A DNA stretch of 22,786 bases, taken from NCBI GenBank assembly GCA_023433445.1, contig JAEZCS010000056.1, positions 1-22,786 of the forward strand, written 5' to 3'. The notes beneath the pieces were generated by a model that had not been told where the DNA came from, searched no databases, and worked only from the letters and a program-made list of their open reading frames with translations. The stretch comes from Pseudomonadota bacterium (GTDB lineage: Bacteria; Pseudomonadota; Alphaproteobacteria; Sphingomonadales; Sphingomonadaceae). The position numbers were made by a program, and so were the translations under genes. Positions 1 to 8,128 of this stretch are shown piece after piece (position 1 is the first letter of the stretch; every line of letters starts with the position of its first letter).

Positions 1-1554
1 TTGCGTGACGGCAACCAGTCGCTGGTCAATCCAATGGGTCATGATCGCAAGGCCCGCATGTTCAAGCTGCTGTTGGACATGGGTTTCAAGGAAATCGAAA
101 TCGGTTTTCCATCCGCCTCGCAGACGGATTTCGACTTTGCCCGCTGGTGCGTGGAAGAGGGGAATGTGCCGGATGACGTATCGCTGCAGGTGCTGGTGCA
201 GTGCCGCCCGGAACTGATCACCCGCACTTTCGAGGCGCTGGAAGGTGCCAAGAACCCCATCATCCATTTCTACAACTCCACCAGCGAATTGCAGCGCCGC
301 GTGGTCTTCGGCAAGGACGTGCACGGCATCAAGCAGATTGCCGTCGATGCGGCGAAGATGATCACCGACATGGCGGCAAAGGCCGGCGGCGGCTATCGCT
401 TCGAATATTCGCCGGAAAGCTTTACCGGCACGGAGCTGGAAGTGGCGCTGGACATCTGCAACGCCGTCATCGACGTTGTGAAGCCGACCGCCGATAACAA
501 GCTGATCCTGAACCTGCCCTCCACCGTGGAAATGGCGACGCCGAACATCTATGCCGACCAGATCGAATGGATGTGCCGCAACATTTCAAAGCGGGACAGC
601 GTGGTTATCTCACTCCACACCCATAATGACCGCGGCACCGGCGTCGCGGCGGCCGAGCTGGGGCTGATGGCGGGCGCGGATCGCGTCGAGGGTTGCCTGT
701 TCGGCAATGGCGAGCGCACCGGCAATTGCGATCTGGTGACCGTCGCGCTCAACATGTACACGCAGGGCGTCAATCCGGGGCTGGACTTCTCCGACATCGA
801 CGAAGTCATCCAGACCGTTGAATATTGCAACCAACTGCCTGTCCACCCGCGTCATCCCTATGCGGGGGAACTGGTGTTCACCGCCTTTTCGGGCTCGCAT
901 CAGGACGCGATCAAGAAGGGCTTTGCCGTTCAGGAAACGCGCAACGACCAGATTTGGGACGTGCCCTATCTGCCGATCGACCCCAAGGATCTGGGCCGCG
1001 ACTATGAAGCCGTAATCCGCGTCAACTCGCAATCCGGCAAGGGCGGCGTTGCCTGGGTACTGCAGCAGGACAAGGGGCTGAAACTGCCCAAGCGCATGCA
1101 GGCCGACTTCTCGAAGGTCGTGCAGACGTTGGCCGACCAATCGAGCCGTGAACTGAACGCTTCTGACATCTGGACCGCGTTCGAGGATCATTACCGCCTT
1201 TCCGGTGACCAGCCTTACACGCTGATCGATTACAATGAGACCGGCCATGCAGGCGACCGGATCTTCACCGGCAAGATCGCGCACAAGGGCGGCGAGCGAT
1301 CCATTTCCGGGCGCGGCAACGGCCTCATCTCTTCGGTGCTGGCCGCTCTGCGTGACGATCTGGGCGTCGATCTGGAGGTCGCAGATTATAGCGAACATGC
1401 CATCGGCGCGGGAACGAACGTTGCCGCGGCAGCCTATGTTGAATGCCGGACGCCAGATGGCCGCACTATATTCGGGATAGGCACCGATACTGATATCGCG
1501 ACCGCATCGGTTCAGGCGGTCCTTTCTGCCGCAAACAGTGTGGCGGCGTACTGA
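1..1554 (+). CDS. leuA: 2-isopropylmalate synthase, 5'-truncated by window edge
   Basis: Condenses acetyl-CoA with 2-oxoisovalerate to give 2-isopropylmalate, the first committed step of leucine synthesis, in the cytosol. The frame is open from base 1. Its first residues, LRDGNQSL, are the conserved metal-binding start of the HMGL-like TIM barrel, so the TTG at base 1 is an internal leucine codon. Roughly 40 N-terminal residues lie outside the window, by comparison with the usual ~556-residue long-form LeuA. The metal-ligand motif HTHNDRG is visible (His206 and His208 counted from base 1), followed by the FGNGERTGNCD segment. The last ~120 residues, from about DQPYTLIDYNETG, form the C-terminal regulatory LeuA domain that binds leucine in the family. 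The stop is TGA at 1552-1554, and a hairpin follows at once. The family assignment is secure; only the 5' end is unknown. Confidence 0.97.
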   Translation: MRDGNQSLVNPMGHDRKARMFKLLLDMGFKEIEIGFPSASQTDFDFARWCVEEGNVPDDVSLQVLVQCRPELITRTFEALEGAKNPIIHFYNSTSELQRRVVFGKDVHGIKQIAVDAAKMITDMAAKAGGGYRFEYSPESFTGTELEVALDICNAVIDVVKPTADNKLILNLPSTVEMATPNIYADQIEWMCRNISKRDSVVISLHTHNDRGTGVAAAELGLMAGADRVEGCLFGNGERTGNCDLVTVALNMYTQGVNPGLDFSDIDEVIQTVEYCNQLPVHPRHPYAGELVFTAFSGSHQDAIKKGFAVQETRNDQIWDVPYLPIDPKDLGRDYEAVIRVNSQSGKGGVAWVLQQDKGLKLPKRMQADFSKVVQTLADQSSRELNASDIWTAFEDHYRLSGDQPYTLIDYNETGHAGDRIFTGKIAHKGGERSISGRGNGLISSVLAALRDDLGVDLEVADYSEHAIGAGTNVAAAAYVECRTPDGRTIFGIGTDTDIATASVQAVLSAANSVAAY

Positions 1555-1561
1555 TTGCATG

Positions 1562-1594
1562 GGGCAGGCAGGGCCTGAATGGCACTGCCTGTCC
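1562..1594. terminator. Hairpin between convergent leuA and VOC gene
   Basis: Bases 1562-1571 pair with 1585-1594: ten pairs, one of them G-T. A nested three-pair stem (1573-1575 with 1581-1583) closes a five-base loop. It starts 8 bases after the leuA stop and lies between two convergent genes, so it could end transcription from either side. There is no T-run on either strand, so efficiency as an intrinsic terminator is uncertain. Confidence 0.5.
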
Positions 1595-1599
1595 TAGGG

Positions 1600-2010
1600 C
1601 TATTGAGCAGGCTCACCAAGAACGACCGGCGCTCGACATACGGCTTCCACATTGATGGCGTCTGGGTCGAGAATGAAGGCCGCATAATAGCTGGGGCCAT
1701 AATGGGGCCTGAGGCCAGGCCCGCCATGATCCCGCCCGCCAGCGCTGAGCCCCGCGGCATGGAAGGCGTGTACCTGCGCCCGATTTTCGACGCGGAAAGC
1801 GATGTGGGTGCCCTCCCCCACTGCCTCGTTGTCGCCGATCCAAAAGAATGGCTCATCGTCCCGGCCATAGCCGTGCACCTCGCCGCCGCTGGGATTGTCC
1901 GTAGCCTGGATGGTCATTAAATGCTGCAGGCCGATCGCCCCAAGAAGTTGATCGTAAAACTCGCGTGATCGTCCAGCGTCACTGACCGCGATACCGATAT
2001 GATCGATCAT
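1600..2010 (-). CDS. VOC (glyoxalase/bleomycin-resistance fold) family protein
   Basis: A 136-residue single-domain protein of the vicinal oxygen chelate superfamily. The N-terminus MIDHIGIAVSDAGRSREFYD is the typical first beta-alpha-beta unit. Candidate metal ligands His4, His69 (in GEGTHI) and Glu122 (in INVEAV) sit at the positions used by metal-dependent family members, and the DPDAIN turn before the last strand is typical. The substrate cannot be read from sequence; relatives include lyases, dioxygenases, isomerases and drug-binding proteins. The ATG at 2010 is well supported by AAAGGAGA seven bases upstream. The gene stands alone, convergent with leuA and divergent from trmFO. Confidence 0.85.
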   Translation of the reverse strand: MIDHIGIAVSDAGRSREFYDQLLGAIGLQHLMTIQATDNPSGGEVHGYGRDDEPFFWIGDNEAVGEGTHIAFRVENRAQVHAFHAAGLSAGGRDHGGPGLRPHYGPSYYAAFILDPDAINVEAVCRAPVVLGEPAQ

Positions 2011-2081
2011 TTTACGCTCTCCTTTTGCTGCTGATTGACCTACAGCCCCCTCATCAACGCATGGACGGAAAAATGGGCGAA

Positions 2082-3425
2082 ATGACCAGTCATCAGGTGC
2101 ATATTGTTGGCGGCGGGCTGGCGGGGTCGGAAGCTGCCTGGCAGTTGGCGCAGGCGGGTGTGAAAGTGCGTCTGTCCGAGATGCGAGGCACTGGCGACAT
2201 GACCCCGGCGCATCAAACCGATGGCCTTGCCGAATTGGTCTGCTCCAACAGCTTCCGTTCCGACGATCCGGACAAGAATGCAGTGGGTCTGCTGCACCAG
2301 GAAATGCGACGGCTCGGCTCCCTCATCATGGCGCAGGCAGAACCTGCAAAGGTCCCCGCTGGCTCAGCGCTGGCTGTTGACAGGCATGTTTTCTCCGAAT
2401 GCGTGACCCGCGCCCTTGCCGACCATCCCAATGTCGAGATCGTCCGCGAACGGATCGACACGTTACCGACTGAAGGCATGACGATCATCGCGACAGGGCC
2501 GCTCACCGCCCCGGCCCTGGCGGCCAGCATCGGCCAAGCCGCCGGAATGGATCATCTGGCGTTTTTCGATGCGATCGCGCCGGTGATCCATTTCGACAGC
2601 ATCGACATGGATAAATGCTGGATGGCAAACCGCTGGGACAAGATCGGCCCGGGCGGTGGTGAGGGCAAGGACTACATCAACTGCCCAATGAACAAGGAGC
2701 AATATCAGGCTTTCGTCCAGGGATTGCTCGACGGGGAAAAAACCGAATTCAAGGAGTGGGAGACGAACACGCCCTATTTCGAAGGCTGCATGCCTATCGA
2801 AGTTATGGCGTCCCGGGGCCCGGAGACTTTGCGCCACGGCCCGATGAAGCCCATGGGATTGGACGATCCGCGCACGGGGCGCTGGCCCTATGCCGTGGTC
2901 CAACTGCGGCAGGATAACGCGTCCGGGACCTTGTGGAACATGGTCGGCTTTCAAACAAAGCTCAAACATGGCGCCCAGGTTGAGCTGTTTCGCACGATCC
3001 CGGGTCTGGAGAAGGCAGAATTTGCTCGGCTTGGAGGCCTGCATCGCAACACTTTCATCCAGAGCCCCAAGCTGCTCGACGCGACCCTGCGGTTGAAGAG
3101 TGCGCCGCATATCCGCTTCGCCGGGCAGATGACCGGATGTGAAGGCTATGTCGAAAGCGCGGCGATAGGACTGCTCGCAGGACGTTTCGCCGCCGCTGAA
3201 TTACTCAGCCAACCCATTTCACCGCCGCCTGCTGACACGGCGCTCGGCGCGCTGCTGGGGCATGTCACGGGGAATGTTGCGACAGCCGACTATCAGCCGA
3301 TGAACGTGAATTTCGGACTGTTCCCGCCATTGGCTGATGTAAAGAAGAAGCAGCGCAAGGAAGCCTATACCGCCCGCGCGAGAGCGTCCTTATCGCAATG
3401 GGTCGAAGCTTTCGAGATGCACTGA
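2082..3425 (+). CDS. trmFO: Methylenetetrahydrofolate-tRNA-(uracil-54-C5)-methyltransferase
   Basis: Flavoenzyme that makes ribothymidine at position 54 of tRNA T-loops, using methylenetetrahydrofolate as carbon donor. The FAD-binding Rossmann motif HIVGGGLAGSEAAW begins at about residue 5. The conserved TrmFO segments VCSNSFRSDD (Cys54) and DYINCPMNKEQY (Cys201) follow, and the GCEGYVESA region near the C-terminus is typical of the GidA-related fold. I chose the ATG at 2082 (447 residues) because the family starts only a few residues before the glycine-rich loop. In-frame starts at 2025, 2061 and 2073 are possible but would add a non-conserved tail. There is no strong ribosome site at any of them. 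TrmFO uses folate instead of S-adenosylmethionine, unlike the gammaproteobacterial TrmA route. The next gene converges with only 11 bases between. Confidence 0.95.
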   Translation: MTSHQVHIVGGGLAGSEAAWQLAQAGVKVRLSEMRGTGDMTPAHQTDGLAELVCSNSFRSDDPDKNAVGLLHQEMRRLGSLIMAQAEPAKVPAGSALAVDRHVFSECVTRALADHPNVEIVRERIDTLPTEGMTIIATGPLTAPALAASIGQAAGMDHLAFFDAIAPVIHFDSIDMDKCWMANRWDKIGPGGGEGKDYINCPMNKEQYQAFVQGLLDGEKTEFKEWETNTPYFEGCMPIEVMASRGPETLRHGPMKPMGLDDPRTGRWPYAVVQLRQDNASGTLWNMVGFQTKLKHGAQVELFRTIPGLEKAEFARLGGLHRNTFIQSPKLLDATLRLKSAPHIRFAGQMTGCEGYVESAAIGLLAGRFAAAELLSQPISPPPADTALGALLGHVTGNVATADYQPMNVNFGLFPPLADVKKKQRKEAYTARARASLSQWVEAFEMH

Positions 3426-3436
3426 CGTCGCACCGA

Positions 3437-3901
3437 TCAGCATCGGCACTTCGTTGGAGGCTTTCGTTTCGGAGCCGTCGTCGCGAACTCAGCCGGCGTC
3501 AGCTTGCCGTCCGCATTCGCGTCAGCTGCGGCAAAGCGATCTGAAGTAGCGACCGCCCATTCCTCGAAGGAAAGAAGGTTATCATTGTCCTTGTCGAGCG
3601 CTTTGAACGCCTTGACCCGGCTGCCCAGCATCTCAACCCGCGTAATGAAGCCGTCGCGATTGCGGTCATAGCGCGCGAAACGTTTCTGCTCGCGGGTCTG
3701 CGGGCTTGCCTCTCCCGGCGATGGAGGCGTTTTCCCCACGGCATCGGGATCACCTTCCGGCAATGCTTCCAAGGCGGGAGGCGGTGGAGGGGCCTTGACC
3801 GCTTCCGCGATCGGTCGAGTGGTCGCGCGCCCCTGCCACCAAAAAAGTCCTCCCGCCACCAGCAGCAACGCCGCCGCAGCGCCCGCCATTATCCGTGCCA
3901 C
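3437..3901 (-). CDS. Membrane-anchored EF-hand (calcium-binding) protein
   Basis: A 154-residue protein. Residues 5-22 form a hydrophobic N-terminal segment (signal anchor or uncleaved signal peptide). A Pro/Ala-rich linker follows (30-68, including a run of six prolines), then three 12-residue EF-hand loops: D79-E90 (DRNRDGFITRVE), D103-E114 (DKDNDNLLSFEE) and D127-E138 (DANADGKLTPAE). Each has acidic or Asn residues at loop positions 1, 3 and 5 and Glu at 12. The tail is basic and ends in Cys-Arg-Cys. The domain is probably periplasmic, where calcium is available. The start is a GTG preceded by AAGGGGGA at ideal spacing; an ATG four codons later lacks such a site. It lies 13 bases downstream of the squalene-synthase-like gene and is probably cotranscribed with it. 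No specific function can be named. Confidence 0.8.
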   Translation of the reverse strand: MARIMAGAAAALLLVAGGLFWWQGRATTRPIAEAVKAPPPPPALEALPEGDPDAVGKTPPSPGEASPQTREQKRFARYDRNRDGFITRVEMLGSRVKAFKALDKDNDNLLSFEEWAVATSDRFAAADANADGKLTPAEFATTAPKRKPPTKCRC

Positions 3902-3914
3902 GAAAAGTCCCCCT

Positions 3915-4559
3915 TCAACGCACGCTAAGTGCGGTACGCAATAACCGGAAATAGAGGCCCGGAGTCAAATGGTTAGGAGCGGCCCTACCCCGGACAATAT
4001 CCTTCCGGGCCAGTTCATATGCGATCCTCATTGGCCGCCAGGCAGACGGCCAAGCCTGATCTCCGGTCAGAAGCATAGTTTGCGCAGTATCGAGAGCTTT
4101 CGTCGCAAGTTCCTGGCTCTTCACGTGACCCGCGAAATCCCATAGCGCCCAGGCGGCACCTGCCCTGTGCAGCCAATCAGGCACCTCGTCCGCTCCGGCC
4201 AGTGAGTGAAACAGCCCACCGCCTCTCCCGTTGGCATAGGTTTCAAGCTCAACGTCAGCTATGAGCGCTTCCCATCCGTCGAGCCAAGCGGTCAGACCCG
4301 CCGGGGGCGCCTCTCCAGCAGCGCGCAACGCGTCAACGAGCGGATCGCCGCGGCCCTTAACGCCTGCCGTATCGCTTAGCGCTTCCTGCCACCAAGCCAG
4401 TCGCAGTTGGCCAATCATGGGCTCGCTCGTGCTGGCCACCACCCGCGCAAGACGCGCGTCCAAAGTCCAGAGCAGACGGTGGCGCGAAACCTCGCGGCCA
4501 GCATAGGCGCTAAGTAGAGCCGCTAACATTGTAGGCCGATCGCCGAGTTGATCATTCAT
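3915..4559 (-). CDS. Squalene/phytoene synthase-like protein (NDUFAF6-type, probably non-catalytic)
   Basis: A 214-residue all-helical protein of the trans-isoprenyl diphosphate synthase fold. The best landmark is IGQLRLAWWQEAL at residues 49-61, the signature helix shared by phytoene synthases and the mitochondrial complex I assembly factor NDUFAF6. The Asp-rich DxxxD motifs that bind diphosphate-magnesium in true squalene and phytoene synthases are not seen, and the protein is shorter than the usual ~280-300 residues. I infer a structural or assembly role, or a diverged activity, rather than carotenoid synthesis. The ATG at 4559 lacks a clear Shine-Dalgarno. It is the first gene of a two-gene unit with the EF-hand gene and is divergent from the Tad-type operon across a 134-base gap. 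Confidence 0.75.
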   Translation of the reverse strand: MNDQLGDRPTMLAALLSAYAGREVSRHRLLWTLDARLARVVASTSEPMIGQLRLAWWQEALSDTAGVKGRGDPLVDALRAAGEAPPAGLTAWLDGWEALIADVELETYANGRGGGLFHSLAGADEVPDWLHRAGAAWALWDFAGHVKSQELATKALDTAQTMLLTGDQAWPSAWRPMRIAYELARKDIVRGRAAPNHLTPGLYFRLLRTALSVR

Positions 4560-4693
4560 GAGTTATATATCTGCCGGCCTAGAATTATCGCTATTTTAAT
4601 CAGTTCCCGAATATTGATCCTGTCAACTGCATCATATCAGCAGTGCGTCACCCTGGTTGAACGGGGACGGGATGGGCACGGGTGAGAGCAAAT

Positions 4694-6772
4694 ATGAGCG
4701 ACAGGATCAAGCGCGCGCTATTCATTTTAATGCGTCTTTATCACAATCAGGCAGGCAATACGCTTGCGATCGTGGCTGCTGCCATCCTGCCTCTCATTGC
4801 GATGATCGGCGGCGGGGTGGACATGAGCCGCCTCTACCTGACCAAAACCCGCTTGCAGCAAGCCTGTGACGCGGGTGCGCTGGCCGGGCGGCGATCAATG
4901 ACGGGCCTCACCTGGACCACGGATGGCGACAATAGTTCGCGGGCGATCGCGACCAAATTCTTCAACGTCAACTTCCCCGCTCATAAATATGGGACGAATT
5001 CTGGTAACGTCTTATATTCGGCGAGTTCAACCGGTGCTGTCACCGGCAACGCCTCTGTCGTCGTACCGATGACACTGATGTCGCTGTTCCAAATGCCGGA
5101 CAAAACCGTCCGCGCTACATGCACAGCTGATCTCCAGTTGCCTAATACAGACGTAATGTTTGTCCTGGATACAACCCTGTCGATGAACGAGATCAACACA
5201 GGTGATACACAAAGTCGTATCGCCGTTCTTCGGTCGGCAGTTAGCAGCTTCTACACACAATTGGAGAATGTCCGGCCGGCTGGATCGCATATTCGTTATG
5301 GATTCGTTCCTTATTCTGGCACCGTAAATGTTGGAACGCTGCTGAAACCGACATGGCTTCAGGATAATCCTATTTACGATTCTCGGGAAGCGGATGGCAC
5401 ATCCACGCGAACCACGACCACAACGTCGGGTGGCGGGGTTCAGCCAGCTACGCTGCAAAGCTACACGCCTTGGCAAATCATAAGTGGCTCCTCGGGCCCC
5501 GGGACGCCTTATTACGGCTCTCCCGAAAATTGCGTCGCGCCAGCCAACACGCTGTCGACCAGTAATAATTCATCTGCGTGGGATCCCAACGGCAGTTCGG
5601 TGCCGCGCTCACGCGTACACACACGCACACGTAACGGCACAACCTACTCCGCCAGCCTTTCAGGCGGCGTGTGCACAATCACATCTACTGTCTATAACAA
5701 TTTGGTCGACAGGCGGACGGAAACGATCACGCAGAACCCCAATGCGGGAGAACCAATTCCCGAGACGGAAACGACCACCACCACGACTTTTTACCATTGG
5801 ATCTACAAACCCATCGCCTATGATATTTCTGCCCTGAAAGCGACCGACAGCAACGGGAACGTGAGGGGCGGCTTCTTCAATGCCCCTGTCGAAAACGCAA
5901 ACGCTACCGCGCATCCAAGGAATCGCAGGATCACCTGGAACTCGACTAATGCATGCATAGAAGAGCGTGGAAGCGGCTATGATATGAATGTCGATCTGGA
6001 GCCGGACCCCGCCAGACCCGAGACTCAGTGGAAGCCGTATCTGCCGGGCTTGATCTATGGCCGCGACCAGACATCGACGACGTATCAAAAACCGGCGGCT
6101 ACCGGGCAACGATATCCTACGGCCTGGCTTAATAGATGGGCATTCAGTGGATCGCCGCTACAGACCAAGACGCGCGACTTCAATCTAAACGCCACGACGA
6201 ACTTTTTCACGCCGTTATCCGACCTGTGGCAGCCGGGAGCCTGCCCTACCACTGCGCGCAAGCTAGCAGAAGTAGACGGTCCTACACTTACAGCATATCT
6301 CAACAGCCTCACGCCAGCCGGGTTCACCTATCATGATATCGGCATGTTGTGGGGCCTGCGCCTGATGTCGCGGGAGGGGCTGTTCAAGGCGGAACATGCG
6401 GCCGCCGAGTCATCGGGCCGATACGCACGCAATCTGATCTTCATGACAGACGGTGAGACGGACACGCGTATCGGGGCATATGATGCCTGGGGCCTGTCCG
6501 CCATGACACGGCGACGCACACCGACTAATCGCGTCCCAACCGATGAGGAGCAGAACGCTCTCACCGAAACGAGGCTGACGCAGCTTTGTAACATCGCGAA
6601 GAACGAGAAGAACATCACGGTTTGGGTGATCGCGTTCGGAACAACTCTTTCTCCGCTGCTGTCCGGTTGCGCATCTCCCGGGCGCGCCTACCAGGCTGAC
6701 AACGCAGATCAATTGACCGCCACCTTTTCAGAAATTGCTTCTCAAATCGCTCAGTTGCGAGTCACGCGATGA
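4694..6772 (+). CDS. TadG-like pilus assembly protein with von Willebrand A domain
   Basis: A 692-residue protein. Residues about 16-45 are a hydrophobic segment beginning LYHNQAGNTLAIVAAAILPL, the pseudopilin-like TadE/TadG N-terminus. A QQACDAGALAGRR helix typical of TadG follows. A vWA domain starts at about residue 152: DVMFVLDTTLSMNE carries the MIDAS motif DxTxS (Asp159), and IFMTDGETD (Asp586) holds the distal MIDAS aspartate. Between them is a long insert of roughly 330 residues with two Thr-rich runs. The likely site is the cell envelope, in Flp/Tad-type pilus or adhesin biogenesis. The ATG at 4694 has GGTGAG 7-8 bases upstream; an in-frame GTG at 4682 is part of that ribosome site. 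The stop overlaps the next start as ATGA. No TadA ATPase, RcpC or flp pilin gene is in view. GC in parts of the insert falls to about 45% (one line counted by hand). Confidence 0.85.
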   Translation: MSDRIKRALFILMRLYHNQAGNTLAIVAAAILPLIAMIGGGVDMSRLYLTKTRLQQACDAGALAGRRSMTGLTWTTDGDNSSRAIATKFFNVNFPAHKYGTNSGNVLYSASSTGAVTGNASVVVPMTLMSLFQMPDKTVRATCTADLQLPNTDVMFVLDTTLSMNEINTGDTQSRIAVLRSAVSSFYTQLENVRPAGSHIRYGFVPYSGTVNVGTLLKPTWLQDNPIYDSREADGTSTRTTTTTSGGGVQPATLQSYTPWQIISGSSGPGTPYYGSPENCVAPANTLSTSNNSSAWDPNGSSVPRSRVHTRTRNGTTYSASLSGGVCTITSTVYNNLVDRRTETITQNPNAGEPIPETETTTTTTFYHWIYKPIAYDISALKATDSNGNVRGGFFNAPVENANATAHPRNRRITWNSTNACIEERGSGYDMNVDLEPDPARPETQWKPYLPGLIYGRDQTSTTYQKPAATGQRYPTAWLNRWAFSGSPLQTKTRDFNLNATTNFFTPLSDLWQPGACPTTARKLAEVDGPTLTAYLNSLTPAGFTYHDIGMLWGLRLMSREGLFKAEHAAAESSGRYARNLIFMTDGETDTRIGAYDAWGLSAMTRRRTPTNRVPTDEEQNALTETRLTQLCNIAKNEKNITVWVIAFGTTLSPLLSGCASPGRAYQADNADQLTATFSEIASQIAQLRVTR

Positions 6773-7389
6773 GAAAGGAGATCTGTCAGCGGCGGCGTAA
6801 AGGCCAGCGCCGGTCTTTTGTGACCGACTGTCGCGGTGCGACGATCGTCGAGTTCGCCATCGTCGCTCCCATTCTCGTCCTGATACTGATGTTCCTGTTC
6901 GACACAGGCTATTATTTCTATGCCCGCGCTATTTTGGGCGGCGAGGTTCAGGCCGCTGGGCGTGCGTCAGCGCTTGAGACGGCGACGGACACAAATCGCG
7001 CGCTTCTCGACGCGTCTGTGGAGACGGCAGTAAAGCGGCTTGTCGGAGGGGGTACGTTCGCCTTTGATCGGCTGTCGTTCAAATCCTACGGCCGAGCGCA
7101 GTCGCGCGCAGAAGCTTTCATAGATTCCAATGGCGACAATATCTGCAACAACAATGAGATTTTCGATGATGCCAACGGTAACGGCATCAGAGACACTGAC
7201 TCCGGTGTCGCGGGCCAGGGCGGTGCCAAGGATGTGACAATCTATTCCGTCACCCTGCGGTATAACCGACTGTTTCCAATGGCCTCGCTGCTGGGATGGA
7301 GTCAGCAAGTGAGCATGACTGCGCACACCATTTTGCGCAACCAGCCCTTTGACAAGCAGGCTGAAGCTCTGGTTGGCAGATGCACTTGA
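6769..7389 (+). CDS. TadE-like pseudopilin with calcium-loop insert
   Basis: A 206-residue TadE/TadG family protein. A basic leader (residues 1-20) is followed by CRGATIVEFAIVAPILVLIL at 21-40, the classic TadE start: Gly-Ala-Thr, a Glu at position +5 of the hydrophobic stretch, then a membrane helix. An extracytoplasmic domain follows. Residues 119-130 form an EF-hand-like loop (D119, N121, D123, E130), and 134-144 a second DxNxNGxxD loop resembling dockerin or thrombospondin type 3 calcium loops. Its ATG overlaps the tadG-like stop by four bases, so translation is probably coupled. Its stop overlaps the Shine-Dalgarno of the next gene. It is probably a minor pilin or assembly subunit. Confidence 0.85.
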   Translation: MRKEICQRRRKGQRRSFVTDCRGATIVEFAIVAPILVLILMFLFDTGYYFYARAILGGEVQAAGRASALETATDTNRALLDASVETAVKRLVGGGTFAFDRLSFKSYGRAQSRAEAFIDSNGDNICNNNEIFDDANGNGIRDTDSGVAGQGGAKDVTIYSVTLRYNRLFPMASLLGWSQQVSMTAHTILRNQPFDKQAEALVGRCT

Positions 7390-7399
7390 GGATATACCG

Positions 7400-8083
7400 A
7401 TGAGCGGTTCTTCGAAAAAATTAGATAAGCTCCAAGCCCACAGCGGTGCGTCATACTGGCGTTATCCATTTCGGTGCCAGAGCGGAGTCGCCCTTACCGA
7501 ATTTGCGATATCCCTCCCAATTCTTCTGGTCCTCGCATCGTCCGGCATAGAACTCATCAACTATGCACTCACGGTCAAAAGAGTTGGTGAACTCGCCGCT
7601 ATGGTGGCGGATAACGCCTCACGAATGGGGGCGCAAAGCGTCATCAACAACAAGCCCATCAGCGAAGCGGAGATCAACGACGTCTTTATCGGTGCCGATT
7701 TGCAGGGGGCTAGCTTGAACCTGAGCGAGAACGGGAAAATTGTTCTCTCCAGCTTACAGCAAAATAGCGGTGGCGGTCAGATGATCAAATGGCAGCGCTG
7801 CTTTGGTGGGAACGCCTATCAATCCGCTTACGGCTCGGAAAATACGGGCTCGACGGGAAACAGCTTCGCCGGGATGGGGCCGACCGGGCAGGAAATTAAA
7901 GCTGCTCCAGGAACGGCAGTCATGGTGGTGGAAATCAACTACAGCTACAAGCGCCTGGTACCGATCATCTCTCTGCCGCTTAGAAACATTACTGACTTTT
8001 CGGCCTTTAACGTGAGAGACAGCCGTGACCTCGAAAATCCCCCTCAGAATCCCGAAAACGTCACGCGTTCAACATGTACTTGA
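7400..8083 (+). CDS. TadE-like pseudopilin, second copy
   Basis: A 227-residue TadE family protein. After a polar, basic N-terminus, QSGVALTEFAISLPILLVLA (about residues 28-47) gives the Gly-x-x-x-x-Glu plus membrane helix typical of the family. The GIELINYALTVKRVGELAAM helix follows, then a polar domain with no named motif. The ATG at 7400 has GAGGA seven bases upstream, overlapping the stop codon of the preceding gene. Upstream in-frame codons from 7349 lie inside that gene and are unlikely starts. It is the last gene of the three-gene unit. A hairpin follows after 14 bases. Confidence 0.82.
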   Translation: MSGSSKKLDKLQAHSGASYWRYPFRCQSGVALTEFAISLPILLVLASSGIELINYALTVKRVGELAAMVADNASRMGAQSVINNKPISEAEINDVFIGADLQGASLNLSENGKIVLSSLQQNSGGGQMIKWQRCFGGNAYQSAYGSENTGSTGNSFAGMGPTGQEIKAAPGTAVMVVEINYSYKRLVPIISLPLRNITDFSAFNVRDSRDLENPPQNPENVTRSTCT

Positions 8084-8097
8084 ACAACGCTGAAACA

Positions 8098-8121
8098 GGG
8101 GGAGAGCATTTACCCTCCCCC
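8098..8121. terminator. Bidirectional hairpin between tadE-like gene and pdhB
   Basis: GGGGGAG at 8098-8104 pairs with CTCCCCC at 8115-8121 around a ten-base loop. It lies in the 45-base gap between the convergent Tad-type operon and the pdhAB unit. The minus strand continues with TGTTTCA and the plus strand with ATGAATTTC, so neither side has a strong T-run. Confidence 0.6.
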
Positions 8122-8128
8122 ATGAATT

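Noticed and set aside
610..1560. Long minus-strand open frame opposite leuA
   Set aside because: A high-GC shadow of leuA; no family resemblance, and leuA is unmistakable on the other strand.
1579..1920. Plus-strand open frame over the VOC gene
   Set aside because: The minus-strand product has VOC motifs and a strong ribosome site; the plus-strand product has neither.
3433..3446. Inverted repeat CCGAT / ATCGG between trmFO and the EF-hand gene
   Set aside because: Only five pairs, no T-run, and it runs into the EF-hand coding end; too weak to call a terminator.
4621..4626. Perfect TTGACA on the minus strand before the squalene-synthase-like gene
   Set aside because: No acceptable -10 at 16-18 bases; the nearest AT-rich hexamer is at about 21 bases.
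4682..4684. GTG as start of the TadG-like protein
   Set aside because: It lies inside the Shine-Dalgarno GGTGAG that serves the ATG at 4694.
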